Of a stretch of 64,000 nt of DNA, positions 51,809-62,160 are shown piece after piece. A program made the translations under genes and the position numbers. How positions within the stretch are numbered: the stretch's first letter is position 1; the number at the start of each line of letters is the position of its first letter. The DNA is from Pacificispira sp965223125 (GTDB lineage Bacteria; Pseudomonadota; Alphaproteobacteria; UBA8366; Aestuariispiraceae): assembly GCA_965223125.1 (NCBI GenBank), contig OZ244984.1:186001-250000 (forward strand). The letters are read 5' to 3'. The notes under the pieces were generated by a model. It had not been told where the DNA came from. It worked only from the letters and a program-made list of their open reading frames with translations, and did no database searches.

Positions 51809-53206
51809 ATGATGGGCCATCGGTTCGATCCCAGTATTCTGCGTGAATACGACATACGCGGGATCGTCGGTCAGACCCTGACGACATCCGACGCCCTGGC
51901 CCTGGGTAGAACCATGGGCACCATCGCCGTTGCAGGCAGCGGACGCATCGCCGTCGTCGGATATGACGGTCGGATGAGTTCGCCCATTCTGGAAGAGGAA
52001 CTGTGTCGCGGGCTGGCTTCCTGCGGCCTCTATGTCCTTCGTATCGGGCTGGTCCCGACCCCGTGTCTGTATTTTGCGGCAAAGATGCTGAATGCCTCGC
52101 TCGGCATCATGGTCACCGGATCGCACAATCCCTCAGAATACAATGGATTCAAAATCGTGCTGCACGGATTGCCTTTCTATGGCAGTGAAATCCAGCGGCT
52201 GCGTGATCTTGCATTCCGTGGAGTCTGGGCTCGGGCACAGGGTGGCATGGTGGAGACCGATCCACTCAGCGCCTATACCGCGCGCATCATGCTGGGATAC
52301 AAATCCGCGAAGGCGCTGCGCGTCGGCTGGGATCCCGGCAATGGGGCCGCCTGCCCGGTGGTGCTGCGGCTCGCCCATCGCCTGCCCGGTGAGCATCTGC
52401 TGATCAACGAGACCGTGGACGGCACCTTCCCGGCGCATCACCCGGACCCGACGGTGGAAAGCAATCTTGCCCAGTTGAAGGATCTGGTGCTGACCGAAAA
52501 GCTCGATCTCGGCCTTGCCTTTGATGGCGATGGCGACCGCATCGGAGTCGTTGACGACAAGGGGCGCGTGATCTGGGGGGATCAGCTCCTCGCCCTTCTG
52601 GCGCGGGATGTATTGGCGCGCCTGCCGGGATCGTCAATCATCGCGGATGTCAAGGCAAGTCAGGTCTTGTTTGATGAGATATCCCGCCTGGGCGGCAAAC
52701 CCGTCATGTGTCCGACAGGACATTCGATCATCAAGACCAAGATGCTGGAGCATCGCGCGCCACTGGCGGGTGAAATGAGCGGCCATATCTTTTTCGCCGA
52801 CGATTATTACGGCTATGACGATGCGCTCTATACCGCCGTGCGCTTCATGAGCATGGTCTCCCTGTCCGGCAGGAAGGCCAGCGACCTGCTGGATGAACTG
52901 CCCGCCATGCTGAACACCCCAGAGATCCGGATCGATGTCGACGACAAACGGAAATTCGAGGTTGTCGCTGAAGTGAAGACCCGCCTCCAGAAGCAGGGGG
53001 CGGAAGTCAACGATGTCGATGGCGTGCGGGTTTCGGCCGAGGGGGGCTGGTGGCTGTTGCGCGCATCGAACACCCAACCCGCCCTCGTCGCCCGATGCGA
53101 GGCAAAGGACGATGCTGCCCTGAATGCCCTGAAGGCGCAACTGGTCGAGCAGTTGAAGGCGAGCGGTGTTGCCATTGACCCGGCAAGTGCGCTGCGCGCG
53201 GCCTGA
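51809..53206 (+). CDS. Phosphomannomutase/phosphoglucomutase
   Basis: The 465-residue enzyme is an alpha-D-phosphohexomutase of the AlgC/ManB type. Start ATG 51809 or 51812 after GAGGAAG. The opening FDPSILREYDIRGIVGQTLT, phosphoserine loop MVTGSHNPSEYNG (Ser is the catalytic phosphate carrier), metal loop AFDGDGDRIGVVDD and phosphate-binding VRVSAEGGWWLLRASNTQPALV (in parts) are all present. It interconverts hexose 6- and 1-phosphates for galU and for mannose supply. It is the third gene of the nucleotide-sugar set. Confidence 0.94.
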   Translation: MMGHRFDPSILREYDIRGIVGQTLTTSDALALGRTMGTIAVAGSGRIAVVGYDGRMSSPILEEELCRGLASCGLYVLRIGLVPTPCLYFAAKMLNASLGIMVTGSHNPSEYNGFKIVLHGLPFYGSEIQRLRDLAFRGVWARAQGGMVETDPLSAYTARIMLGYKSAKALRVGWDPGNGAACPVVLRLAHRLPGEHLLINETVDGTFPAHHPDPTVESNLAQLKDLVLTEKLDLGLAFDGDGDRIGVVDDKGRVIWGDQLLALLARDVLARLPGSSIIADVKASQVLFDEISRLGGKPVMCPTGHSIIKTKMLEHRAPLAGEMSGHIFFADDYYGYDDALYTAVRFMSMVSLSGRKASDLLDELPAMLNTPEIRIDVDDKRKFEVVAEVKTRLQKQGAEVNDVDGVRVSAEGGWWLLRASNTQPALVARCEAKDDAALNALKAQLVEQLKASGVAIDPASALRAA

Positions 53207-53222
53207 GACAGGAAACCTATCC

Positions 53223-53930
53223 ATGACCCCACGCGGCATCCTGTTCGACAAGGATGGCACCCTGCTGGACTATCACGCCACCTGGATGCCCGCCAACCAT
53301 GCCGTGGCACAGGCACTAGCAGGCGATAATGACGATCTTGCACTTCATCTGCTGACATTGGGCGGCTGGGACTCGCGAACTGACCGGGTTGGCTCGGGAA
53401 CGATCCTGGCAGCCGGGAACCTGCGGGAAATTGCCGAGCTCTGGTTACCCCATCTCGATTCTGATCTGGAACGCACAGTCGCCTCCATGACCGATTTTCT
53501 GGATCGCTGCTTTCAGGAACATATGGCACCGACACCGGTCTGCAATCTGGGCGCATTGCTGGATCGATTGAGTCAGGCAGATATCGTGCTTGGTATTGCA
53601 ACGGCGGACAGCGAACGGGGCCTTGTCCATTCGCTAACCCCCTTCGACATTCTGCACCGGTTTGTCTATGCAGTCGGTTTCGACAGCGGCCATGGCTGCA
53701 AACCGGAACCGGGAATGGTCCATGGTTTCTGTAGCGTCACCGGACTGGACGCTGCCGAGGTCGTGGTGGTCGGAGATAATCGGCATGATATCGCGATGGC
53801 CATCGCTGCCGGAGCAACCGGGATTGGCGTTCTGACCGGAACATCAGACGCGGGTGAACTGATCGCAGCCGGTGCCGTCACCGTTCTGGACTCCATTGCC
53901 GACCTGCCGGACCACATCGCCGGGCTATAA
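53223..53930 (+). CDS. HAD superfamily hydrolase (phosphoglycolate-phosphatase type)
   Basis: The 235-residue protein starts at ATG 53223 (MTPRGILFDKDGTLLDYHATW) with AGGAAA 9 bases upstream. The longer frame to 53166 overlaps the mutase gene and is unlikely. Nucleophile motif FDKDGTLLD (D9, D11), motif II GIATADSERG, Lys region GHGCKPEPGMVHGFC and motif IV VVVGDNRHDIAMAIAAG are complete. It is the last gene of the galU set by position and orientation. The substrate is unknown. It overlaps the convergent MATE gene by 6 bases. Confidence 0.87.
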   Translation: MTPRGILFDKDGTLLDYHATWMPANHAVAQALAGDNDDLALHLLTLGGWDSRTDRVGSGTILAAGNLREIAELWLPHLDSDLERTVASMTDFLDRCFQEHMAPTPVCNLGALLDRLSQADIVLGIATADSERGLVHSLTPFDILHRFVYAVGFDSGHGCKPEPGMVHGFCSVTGLDAAEVVVVGDNRHDIAMAIAAGATGIGVLTGTSDAGELIAAGAVTVLDSIADLPDHIAGL

Positions 53931-55358
53931 CGCATTCCCCATCTCGCCGGATGCGGCATTGCGAACCCGATAAAACGCTGTCTCGGCCCGCTGGGTCTGA
54001 AACCAGAATCGCAGCGTCACACCGACCGAGCAGACACCCAGCCCGGTCAGCAATCCGTACCAGATTCCCTGCCCGCCATAGCCCAGATGGAAGCCCAGAA
54101 AATAGGCCCCGCTGATGCCGATGCCCCAGTACCCGATCATGGCAAGCGCCATCGGGACCAGCGTATCATTCAGCCCGCGCAGCACACCGCCACCGGTCGC
54201 CTGCACCCCGTCAAACATCTGAAACAAGGCACCGATAGCCAGGAAAACGCTGCCGAGGGCGATGATCTCCGCCCGATTCGGATCCTCTGCTGACAGGAAC
54301 AGGCCGATGAAAATATCGCCCAGTGTCCAATAGAGGATTGCCGCGCCCAGCATGAAGATCAGCGTCGTCTCCAGAATGACCCGCCCGCGCAGCCGCACGG
54401 CCGTCAGATCGCGCGCGCCCGCGCCAAGCGCGATGCGGATCGTCGCGGCCTGCGCCAGTCCGAATGGCACCATAAAGGTGATCGACATGATCTGGATCGC
54501 GATCTGGTGGGCCGCCAGTTCGGTCACGCCGACCCAGCCCATCATGATCGCTGTGGCGGCGAACAGACCATGTTCCATGACCGATGTCCCACCGGATGGC
54601 AGGCCGATCCCCAGCAATTGCCGAAATCGCGGCCAGTCCGGACGCCAGAACCGTGCGAACAGGTCAAGCTTCGCAAAAAGCGGTGTGCGCTGGATATAGA
54701 TCATGACCGCGATCAGGATATAAATGTCCACCAGCAGCGTCGCCACGCCCGCCCCCGGCAAACCCATCGCCGGGATGCCAAATCCACCGAACATGAAAAT
54801 CCAGTTGAAAAGCGCATTCAGGGGTACCCCGGACCAGGCGATGAACATAGCTGGGCGGGTAACGCCAAACGATGCCATGGTCAGGCGCAGCGGGATCGTG
54901 ACGAAGATCACGATCAGCACCGGCCCCATCCAGTCGAGATATCCCTGAGCCGCGTGCGATACATCCGGGTCCTGCCCCAGCATCAGGAAGACCGGCTCCG
55001 CATGGCGCATCAGCAGCGCGAAGGGTGTCCCCATCATCAGCCCGACCCAAAGCCCCTGACGGGCACTGCGTCGCACCCCTCTGGTATCGCCAACCGCGAC
55101 CGCCTGGGCCGTCAGGGAGGAAACCGCGCCCAGCGTCCCGATGCCGAAGAGAAGTACGACAAACCAGGCATTCAGCGCCAGCGCCGCCGCCGCAATCGCG
55201 CCCTGACCCAACCGCCCGATCATCAGCATATCGACGGTTTCCATCAGGATCACCGCGACCATGGTCATGATCATCGGCCAGGCGAGCGAAAATGTCGCGC
55301 CGATTTCCGCCTTTCGATCCGCGACCGACGCGCCCTGAAGAATGCCATCCTGAGTCAT
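53925..55358 (-). CDS. MATE family multidrug exporter
   Basis: The 477-residue protein has about twelve hydrophobic segments. The first repeat starts ATFSLAWPMIMTMVAVILMETVDMLMIGRLG, in parts, a standard MATE opening. GLPSGGTSVMEHGLFAATAIMMGWVG marks the start of the second repeat and VFLAIGALFQMFDGVQATGGGVLRGLNDT the later helices. NorM-type family members export drugs or metabolites with Na+ or H+ exchange. No local regulator is seen. It converges on the HAD gene by a 6-base overlap. Confidence 0.92.
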   Translation of the reverse strand: MTQDGILQGASVADRKAEIGATFSLAWPMIMTMVAVILMETVDMLMIGRLGQGAIAAAALALNAWFVVLLFGIGTLGAVSSLTAQAVAVGDTRGVRRSARQGLWVGLMMGTPFALLMRHAEPVFLMLGQDPDVSHAAQGYLDWMGPVLIVIFVTIPLRLTMASFGVTRPAMFIAWSGVPLNALFNWIFMFGGFGIPAMGLPGAGVATLLVDIYILIAVMIYIQRTPLFAKLDLFARFWRPDWPRFRQLLGIGLPSGGTSVMEHGLFAATAIMMGWVGVTELAAHQIAIQIMSITFMVPFGLAQAATIRIALGAGARDLTAVRLRGRVILETTLIFMLGAAILYWTLGDIFIGLFLSAEDPNRAEIIALGSVFLAIGALFQMFDGVQATGGGVLRGLNDTLVPMALAMIGYWGIGISGAYFLGFHLGYGGQGIWYGLLTGLGVCSVGVTLRFWFQTQRAETAFYRVRNAASGEMGNAL

Positions 55359-55399
55359 GCGACGGCTTATGCCGCATTTTTAGGCAGCCGGAAAGAGGC

Positions 55400-57076
55400 T
55401 TAGACCGGCAAGGATTCCCGCCCTGTCTGAATCCCGGATTTTTCTGGATCGCCATGGACGAATACCCGTCCTTTGCCAGATGCTTTCGCCGCATAGAGCG
55501 CCGAATCGGCCTGATGCAGGACAGTATCGATTCTATCACCCTGCCGCGGCCACAGGGATACACCTATGCTGCACCCTACCCTGGCACTGCCCCCCTCCGG
55601 CAGGCTGACAGGTTCACGGATCGCCGCGATCAGCCGCGCGCCGACGGTGCGGGCCAGGTTCTCGATGGCATCCGGTTCCGATTTCAACACCAAGACGAAT
55701 TCATCCCCGCCCTGACGGATGGCGATGTCACCACCGCGCAGACAGGTTCGTATCCGATCTGCGACCTCAATCAGCAAAATATCACCAGCGTGATGCCCCA
55801 GCGTGTCGTTCACAGCCTTGAACCCGTCCAGATCCATGAACATGAAGGCAAGTGCCTTGCCGCTGCGTTCGGAATCCGGCACGGCATGCAACAAATGCTG
55901 TTCCAGGAAAGCACGGTTCGGCAAACCGGTCAGTGGGTCGGTATGCATGATGTCCTTCAATTCCCCGATCGTCCGATCCTGACTGAGTATCCGATCCAGC
56001 ATCCGGCGCAGGGAATAGGACAGGCGCGCCATTTCCGGAGAGCCCAGTTCCAGCGGAATGTTTTCGGCGCGATCTTTCTCTCCGATACCATCGACCGCCT
56101 GGGCCAGCCGACGCAACGGTTCGGTCATCAGTCCCGCCAGGAACCAACCCAGCAGGGCAAAGGTACAGGCAAGAATGGCACCCATAACAGCGATCTGAAA
56201 CCGGACCTGCGCTATCGGCGCGAAGGCCCGCTCGACTGGCTTGCGCGACAGCACCGTCCAGCCTAGGCCGCTGAAATTGTCTGCGCTGACGGCGTGCCCG
56301 GTGAGGTAATCCCTGCCGTCAGACCACCGCATCACGGACCATACTGGCCTATCGCCCTTCAACCCGGCCCGGATATCAAGATCAGACAAGGACTGGCCGA
56401 TCATTTCAGATGGCCCCAACAGAACCGTGCCATCCGCCGCAACAATGAAAAACTCCAGTTCCTGGCGATCCTCTTCCGGCGCGAACATCGAACTCCGGAT
56501 CCGGTTGGCCCATTCCCAACTGATATGCACGCCCAGCACTCCGCCGAATGAGCCATCAGATCGTATGACAGGGGCCGCTATATCAACAAACTTGATCACT
56601 TCCCCTGTCGGATTGGGCAACAGACTGGCAAGCATCACCGCCTCATGAACATCCCCGATCCACATTTCAGACCGGCCATTCATGAAGACCGGGCGATGTG
56701 CCACATCCGCACCTTCCAATATACCCCCGGTACTCGCCACGACCTTTCCCTGAGGAGATATCAGTCCGATCCAGGAGACGACGTCGAAACCGTTTTGCAG
56801 GCGCTCCAATTGTACGCGAAGGCGGTCCGGATCAATCTCATCCGTCAGATCGCGCACACCGAGCATCAGGCGGACCTCGTTGATCCGCCCTTTGATGGTG
56901 CGGCTCAGCTTGTCGGCCATGTGATAGGCACCCTCGGCAAGGGATTCGCCGATATCCTGACGAACCTGCCGCTCAACCTCGCGGGAGGTGACCCAACCCA
57001 ACATGACGGATACCCCGATCACCAGTACGATGATCAAGATCGCCAACCGAACTCTTAATGTGATGCTGCGCAGCAT
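55400..57076 (-). CDS. Cache-domain GGDEF diguanylate cyclase
   Basis: Started at ATG 57076 (MLRSITLRVRLAILIIVLVIG) the protein has 558 residues; an in-frame start at 57109 adds 11 unusual residues. A membrane helix (about 6-28) is followed by a periplasmic sensor of about 250 residues resembling dCache (VVSWIGLISPQGKVVAS, GVLGVHISWEWANR). A second helix (about 297-316) leads to a HAMP-like linker and the GGDEF domain. The catalytic GGDEF is at 456-460, and the inhibitory RxxD motif is at its usual five-residue distance (RGGD-IAIRQ-GGDEF). It should make cyclic-di-GMP in response to an extracellular cue, with product inhibition. Confidence 0.92.
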   Translation of the reverse strand: MLRSITLRVRLAILIIVLVIGVSVMLGWVTSREVERQVRQDIGESLAEGAYHMADKLSRTIKGRINEVRLMLGVRDLTDEIDPDRLRVQLERLQNGFDVVSWIGLISPQGKVVASTGGILEGADVAHRPVFMNGRSEMWIGDVHEAVMLASLLPNPTGEVIKFVDIAAPVIRSDGSFGGVLGVHISWEWANRIRSSMFAPEEDRQELEFFIVAADGTVLLGPSEMIGQSLSDLDIRAGLKGDRPVWSVMRWSDGRDYLTGHAVSADNFSGLGWTVLSRKPVERAFAPIAQVRFQIAVMGAILACTFALLGWFLAGLMTEPLRRLAQAVDGIGEKDRAENIPLELGSPEMARLSYSLRRMLDRILSQDRTIGELKDIMHTDPLTGLPNRAFLEQHLLHAVPDSERSGKALAFMFMDLDGFKAVNDTLGHHAGDILLIEVADRIRTCLRGGDIAIRQGGDEFVLVLKSEPDAIENLARTVGARLIAAIREPVSLPEGGSARVGCSIGVSLWPRQGDRIDTVLHQADSALYAAKASGKGRVFVHGDPEKSGIQTGRESLPV

Positions 57077-57401
57077 GGCTGAATGCTTTCCGTGACATGC
57101 CCGCGCCATCGGGCTTGAATTGCTGAGGCCCGTGCCAGTCGGGCAACTGTTTATTCCGTGATGTCGCCTGGGAATCTGGCTGCTTCACCCCATTCCTCCC
57201 TGAATGGAAAAACGGTGCAGCCAGTCTTACAGGCCCGATATACTATCCGATATTAGCCGAAAAAGAACGAATAAAGAGTTAACGGCATTGATACACGAAT
57301 TAATGGCATATATTGAAATTCATACACGTTGCCGACGCATCTCTGTCCGGACAGGATGATTGTCTTCTAATAAAAGGTTGTGAAGCGATTTGAAAAACCG
57401 A
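57077..57401. other. Intergenic gap between the GGDEF and propionyl-CoA synthetase genes
   Basis: About 325 bases, AT-rich at the right side. Its role is most simply the promoter region of the diguanylate cyclase gene, plus the 3' trailer of the synthetase gene. I see no strong hairpin terminator, no palindrome over 10 bp and no supported small gene (open frames here are short and unlike genes). Confidence 0.45.
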
Positions 57402-59306
57402 TCAGCCGGTCTTATCCGGATAGCCGATCCTACCCAGACTCTCGGCGATCTCATCCAGAATGGCCGGATCATCGATGGTCGCCGGAGGCCTGTAATCCTT
57501 GCCATCGGCAATGGAGACCATGGTTCCACGCAGAATCTTGCCGGAACGGGTCTTGGGCAGGCGCTTGACGACGGTCGCGGTCTTGAAGGCGGCGACGGGG
57601 CCGATCTGTTCCCGCACCATGCGCACGACGTCCTTCACGATTTCCTCGTCGCTGCGGGTGACGCCGGATTTAAGGATCAAGAAACCGACTGGCAACTGTC
57701 CTTTCAGGGAATCGGCGACACCGATCACAGCGCACTCCGCCACATCGGGATGGGCGGCCAGGATTTCCTCCATTGCGCCAGTGGACAGGCGATGTCCGGC
57801 GACATTGATGACATCGTCGATCCGCGACATCACATAGATATAGCCGTCCTCGTCCATGTAACCTGCATCGCCGGTCTTGTAGTAACCGGGATAGTCCGCA
57901 AGGTAACTGTCGATGTAGCGCTGATCGGCGTTCCAGAGCGTCGGCAGGCAGCTGGGTGGCAGCGGAAGCCGGATACAGATCGCCCCCATATCACCGTGCG
58001 GCACCTCGTTCAGCTTCTCATCCAGGATGCGCACGTCATAGCCCGCAACCGCGCGGGTCGGCGACCCCGGCTTCACCGGCAAGGCCTCGATCCCCATGCA
58101 ATTCGCGGCGATGGACCAGCCGGTTTCGGTCTGCCACCAGTGATCAATCACCGGCACGTTCAGTTTTTCCTGTGCCCAGAACAGCGTATCGGGATCGCAT
58201 CGCTCCCCGGCCAGAAACAGGATTCGGAATTTGGACAGGTCATATTGGCCGATCAGCGCGCCTTTCGGATCTTCCTTCTTAATTGCCCGGAATGCGGTGG
58301 GGGCGGTGAAGAAACTCACGACCCCGTGCTCTGCGATCACCCGCCAGAATGTCCCCGCATCGGGTGTCCCGACTGGCTTTCCCTCAAAGACGACAGAGGT
58401 CGCGCCGTGCAGCAGCGGTGCATAGACAATATAGGAATGACCGACGACCCAGCCGACATCAGAGGCAGCCCAGAAGACCTCCCCCGGATCGACATTGTAG
58501 ATGTGCTTCATCGACCATTTCAGCGCCACCATATGGCCGCCATTGTCCCGCACCACACCCTTGGGCTGGCCGGTCGTGCCCGATGTATAGAGAATATAGA
58601 GAGGATCGGTTGCCTCGACCATGACGCAATCCGCCGGAATCGACGTTGACAAGGCTGTTTCCCAATCGTGATCACGCCCCGGACGCAGGTTCCACTCCGC
58701 CTGCTCGCGGGCAAAAATGACGATGCTCTCGACAATATCAGGGGCCAGGGCCAACGCACCTTCTACCAGTGCCTGATAGGCTATGACCCGGCCTGGCTCG
58801 ATCCCGCAGCTTGCTGTCAGGATCGCACGGGGACGGCAATCCTTGATCCGGGTCGCCAGTTCATTCGCTGCAAAGCCACCGAAAACAACAGAATGCACCG
58901 CTCCGATCCGGGCACAGGCCAGCATCGCCACAACCGCTTCCGGGATCATCGGCATATAGATGATGACCCGATCACCCTTGGTGATGCCAAGTGATGTCAG
59001 AACACCGGCGGCACGGGACACCTGATCCTTCAGTTCGGAATAGGTGATGGTACGCTTGCTGTCCGTCAGCGGGCTGTCATGGATCAGCGCGGCCTGATCG
59101 CCGCGCCCGCCATCGGCATGCCGATCCACGGCATTGTAGCAGGTGTTGCACTGCGCACCGGCAAACCATCGGTAAAAATGCGGCGAACGGCTTGAGTCCA
59201 GAACCGTATCCCAGGGCTTCGCCCAATCGATCTCAGCCGCAGCCTCCGCCCAGAATCCCGCAGGATCGTCAATGCTGTGCCGATAAATCCTGTCCAACTC
59301 GCTCAT
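57402..59306 (-). CDS. prpE: Propionyl-CoA synthetase (acyl-CoA ligase)
   Basis: The 634-residue ligase starts best at ATG 59306 (MSELDRIYRHSIDDPAGFWAEA), where PrpE proteins start. ATGs at 59330 and 59324 are also possible, with AAGGAA upstream. ATP-binding motif YILYTSGTTGQPKGVVRDNGG, acyl-binding WWQTETGWS, YYKTGDAGYMDEDGY and the hinge RIDDVINVAGHRLSTG are complete, and the late Lys of LPKTRSGKILRGTM is the acetylation site. It activates propionate, and probably acetate less well. No prp cluster is in the window. A longer frame to 59387 lacks support. Confidence 0.9.
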   Translation of the reverse strand: MSELDRIYRHSIDDPAGFWAEAAAEIDWAKPWDTVLDSSRSPHFYRWFAGAQCNTCYNAVDRHADGGRGDQAALIHDSPLTDSKRTITYSELKDQVSRAAGVLTSLGITKGDRVIIYMPMIPEAVVAMLACARIGAVHSVVFGGFAANELATRIKDCRPRAILTASCGIEPGRVIAYQALVEGALALAPDIVESIVIFAREQAEWNLRPGRDHDWETALSTSIPADCVMVEATDPLYILYTSGTTGQPKGVVRDNGGHMVALKWSMKHIYNVDPGEVFWAASDVGWVVGHSYIVYAPLLHGATSVVFEGKPVGTPDAGTFWRVIAEHGVVSFFTAPTAFRAIKKEDPKGALIGQYDLSKFRILFLAGERCDPDTLFWAQEKLNVPVIDHWWQTETGWSIAANCMGIEALPVKPGSPTRAVAGYDVRILDEKLNEVPHGDMGAICIRLPLPPSCLPTLWNADQRYIDSYLADYPGYYKTGDAGYMDEDGYIYVMSRIDDVINVAGHRLSTGAMEEILAAHPDVAECAVIGVADSLKGQLPVGFLILKSGVTRSDEEIVKDVVRMVREQIGPVAAFKTATVVKRLPKTRSGKILRGTMVSIADGKDYRPPATIDDPAILDEIAESLGRIGYPDKTG

Positions 59307-59441
59307 GACCGGCATTTCCCCCATGATCATTCGTTCCTTGTTTTCCTTGTTGCCAGGAAGTGTCCTGGAAAGCATCGCACCGGACAAGGGTCATTTTGGC
59401 GCAGGATCGGGCACACGGGTCCCGAAATCAAAAGACACCGT

Positions 59442-59469
59442 TAACAAAATCTTATGAAACTGGCGATAG
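59442..59469 (+). promoter_or_regulatory. Candidate sigma-28-type promoter of the chemoreceptor gene
   Basis: A TAAC box at 59442 followed 16 bases later by GGCGATAG (59462-59469) resembles the flagellar sigma-28 promoter (TAAA and GCCGATAA). Six of eight bases match at the -10 element. It lies 78 bases before the chemoreceptor ATG, a gene class often under this sigma factor. The spacing and match are only approximate. Confidence 0.3.
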
Positions 59470-59546
59470 TGTGAATACTGGGAGCGTATGACTTTGCGCC
59501 ACGCGGTCGAACAGGGTGCGGGTGCCACTGCTATGGGGAACTGGAT

Positions 59547-61964
59547 ATGAATTTGAATGACATGCGGATATCCATGAAGCTGGGATTTGGGTTCGGCTTC
59601 ATGACACTTTTGATTCTGGTCATCGGCCTTGTCGGCTATCGGGGACTTGCCGCGATGACGGAGGGGGCTGAAGCCGTCCGCGCCAGCGGGTCGGTTTCGG
59701 AATCGCTCCTGCAGGCGCAGGTTTCCGCTGAACGCTTTGCCCGCACCGACCAGGGTGAAGATGCCGATCAGGCATTGGCCCGCATCACCGAAACACGTGG
59801 GTATATTGACGGTCTGGAAGGATCGCTGGAAGCCGATGCGGAAGTTCTCCGCCAGCAGGCAGAAGAATCGGTCCAGTTGTTTGAAGAGAATTTTACGCTT
59901 TTTACATCTTTGCGTCTTGCCCAGAACGAAATCCTGGCGGAACTCAATACCCAGCTCGCGACGGTATTGCAGGTGTCCCAGAGCATTGCCGCGGCACAGG
60001 AATTGCAGCTGACCATCGCGGCGGCGGATGTCCGCCGCGAAAAGGAGGCCCAGTCGTCCGCGTTTGAAGGACTAGACCTGACCTCCCGGCTGAATGATCT
60101 GGCCCGGCGGGCAGCAGTCGATGCCGCTGTCTTCCGCTATACCGGACGCCCGATAGCCGCCCGCTTCGTCAATGACTATATTGTTGAAATCGTGGCTAAT
60201 TCCGCAGCACAGGAAAGCCTGCTTTCCGGTACTTCTCTGGCGCAGGATGCAACGGAACTGGTTGCTCTGGCACGGGCTTTTGAAACCGCATTTGCTGCCT
60301 ATCGGGATGATTCCACATCCTACCAACTCGGCGATGCATCGGATACCGCACTGACCACCTTTATCGGTGCCGTTGACTCCCTCTCCACCCAGCAGCAGGA
60401 GATATTTGAGGCCGCTTCCGAGAAAGCCGAGGCAGCAACGACAGACCTTGCGCTACGCCAGCGGGTTGAGCGGGAGGCAACACGCTTGAGTCTGAACGGT
60501 CAGGAATTGACCCGCATGAAATCTGATTTCCTGTCATTGACGAGCAAAAAGGATTTCGAAAGCAATCTGGTCGGTGTCGGTTCCCTGATCAGCCAGATGA
60601 AATCCACCGCAGAAACCCTGTCCGATCTGGTGGATGACGTCGTTATACAGAACGCCGCACGGGGCATGGCCGGATCCATGGAAACCTATCAAACACGTTA
60701 TGGGGACCTGATCGCCGCCGCTATCAACGGAGTCGATGCGACCGCCGCGATGGAAGCCGCCGCCACCGACCTCGCGGCCTCCAGCGCAACGCTTTCCGCT
60801 GCCGGACAATCGGTGCTGGCGGCAACCCGCAACCAGAGCCTGATCATGATCGGCGGTGGCGTACTCGTTGCCCTGGCTCTGGCTGGCGGCATGTCGGTCC
60901 TGACGCAATCAGGTGTGACCCGGCCGATCACCACTCTCTCCGCCACCATGACTCGCCTTGCCGAGGGCGATACCTCCGTCGATATCCCCGGATCGGATCG
61001 CGGAGACGAAATTGGTGAAATGGCAAAAACCGTCGAGATATTCAAACAGAACGGCCTGGAAAAGGCTCGTCTGGAAAAGGAACAGGCCGATCTGGAACAG
61101 CGGGCAGCAGAGGATAAGCGCCGTGCGACCGAGGAACTGGCCGCGAATTTTGAGGAATCCGTAATGGGCCTGCTGACCCGCGTCGGAGAGGCAACGGTAC
61201 AAATGCGCGCGGCCGTCTCCTCAATGCAGGAAAGTGCAACCGACACGGCAACCTCAACCGAGAATGCCGCCGGAGCCTCGCAACACGCCAGCGATAACGT
61301 CCAGGCCGTTGCCGCCGCCGCCGAGGAACTGGCCGCCACGGTCTCCGAGGTCGGCAGACAGATCGAAACCTGCGTTGCAATCGCCAGCGAGGCTCGGCAT
61401 TCCGCCCTGGAAACCGATTCCGCTATCCAGGACCTCGCGAAATCCGCCGACCGGATCGGGGAGGCCGTGCGCCTGATCTCCGACATTGCGGAACAGACGA
61501 ACTTGCTGGCCCTCAATGCCACGATCGAGGCCGCCCGCGCCGGAGACGCTGGAAAGGGCTTTGCCGTCGTCGCCAATGAAGTGAAGTCTCTGGCCACCCA
61601 GACCGGTCGCGCAACGGACGAGATTGGCAAGCTGGTCACCGAAATCCAGGGCAGTACCGATGATGCCGTGGGCCGGATCAAGCGCATTGCGGAGACCGCC
61701 GCCCGGGTCAATGAGGTAATCTCTTCCGTCGCCGCCGCGATGGAGCAGCAGGGGGCCGCCACTTCTGAAATCGCCCGCAACGCCGAAGGGGCCGCCACCG
61801 GAACCGCCGATGTCGTGGAGAATATCGGATCGGTTCGCGAACAGGCCCAATCAACCGGCTCCCTCGCCCGGCAGTTGATGCAGGATGTGGAGGGGCTGGA
61901 TGAAGGGGCGGGCAACCTATCCCAGGCCATCGACAGCTTCCTGGGCCGCCTGCGCGCCGCATAA
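59547..61964 (+). CDS. Methyl-accepting chemotaxis protein with long helical sensor
   Basis: The 805-residue chemoreceptor has a first membrane helix (about 13-31), a periplasmic helical sensor of about 395 residues, a second helix (about 433-455), a HAMP domain (TRPITTLSATMTRLAEGDTSVD, in parts) and the signalling domain. The hairpin tip EQTNLLALNATIEAARAG is at about 650. NEVKSLATQTGRATDEI follows. The sensor lacks a PAS or Cache motif and resembles the extended helical-bundle type. It should control flagellar rotation through CheA. A flagellar-type promoter candidate lies upstream. The ligand is unknown. Confidence 0.94.
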   Translation: MNLNDMRISMKLGFGFGFMTLLILVIGLVGYRGLAAMTEGAEAVRASGSVSESLLQAQVSAERFARTDQGEDADQALARITETRGYIDGLEGSLEADAEVLRQQAEESVQLFEENFTLFTSLRLAQNEILAELNTQLATVLQVSQSIAAAQELQLTIAAADVRREKEAQSSAFEGLDLTSRLNDLARRAAVDAAVFRYTGRPIAARFVNDYIVEIVANSAAQESLLSGTSLAQDATELVALARAFETAFAAYRDDSTSYQLGDASDTALTTFIGAVDSLSTQQQEIFEAASEKAEAATTDLALRQRVEREATRLSLNGQELTRMKSDFLSLTSKKDFESNLVGVGSLISQMKSTAETLSDLVDDVVIQNAARGMAGSMETYQTRYGDLIAAAINGVDATAAMEAAATDLAASSATLSAAGQSVLAATRNQSLIMIGGGVLVALALAGGMSVLTQSGVTRPITTLSATMTRLAEGDTSVDIPGSDRGDEIGEMAKTVEIFKQNGLEKARLEKEQADLEQRAAEDKRRATEELAANFEESVMGLLTRVGEATVQMRAAVSSMQESATDTATSTENAAGASQHASDNVQAVAAAAEELAATVSEVGRQIETCVAIASEARHSALETDSAIQDLAKSADRIGEAVRLISDIAEQTNLLALNATIEAARAGDAGKGFAVVANEVKSLATQTGRATDEIGKLVTEIQGSTDDAVGRIKRIAETAARVNEVISSVAAAMEQQGAATSEIARNAEGAATGTADVVENIGSVREQAQSTGSLARQLMQDVEGLDEGAGNLSQAIDSFLGRLRAA

Positions 61965-62069
61965 TTTAGCATTGAGGATACTGTGGAAGGTGCAAAGGAA
62001 TTTGCGAAGGCGGCTGCGCTTTCCATTTCCTCGCTGTCGGGAGTAGCAGAAAAGAAACGGTTCCCATCG

Positions 62070-62160
62070 TCACTCCCGCGCAGGCGGGAACAGGTCCGAC
62101 TCCCTGCCGATCTCTGGACCCCGGACAGCCGCTGCACGTCTTCCGGGGGGACGAGGGTTT
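62070..62160. repeat. Structured intergenic sequence, possible dispersed repeat
   Basis: TCCCGCGCAGGCGGGA (62074-62089) forms a 6-bp hairpin with a 4-base loop, and CCCCGGA/TCCGGGG at 62119-62148 can form a second stem with a wide loop. Sequences of the type CCCGCGNAGGCGGG are common dispersed intergenic repeats in alphaproteobacteria. No second copy is seen in this window, so the call is tentative. Confidence 0.3.
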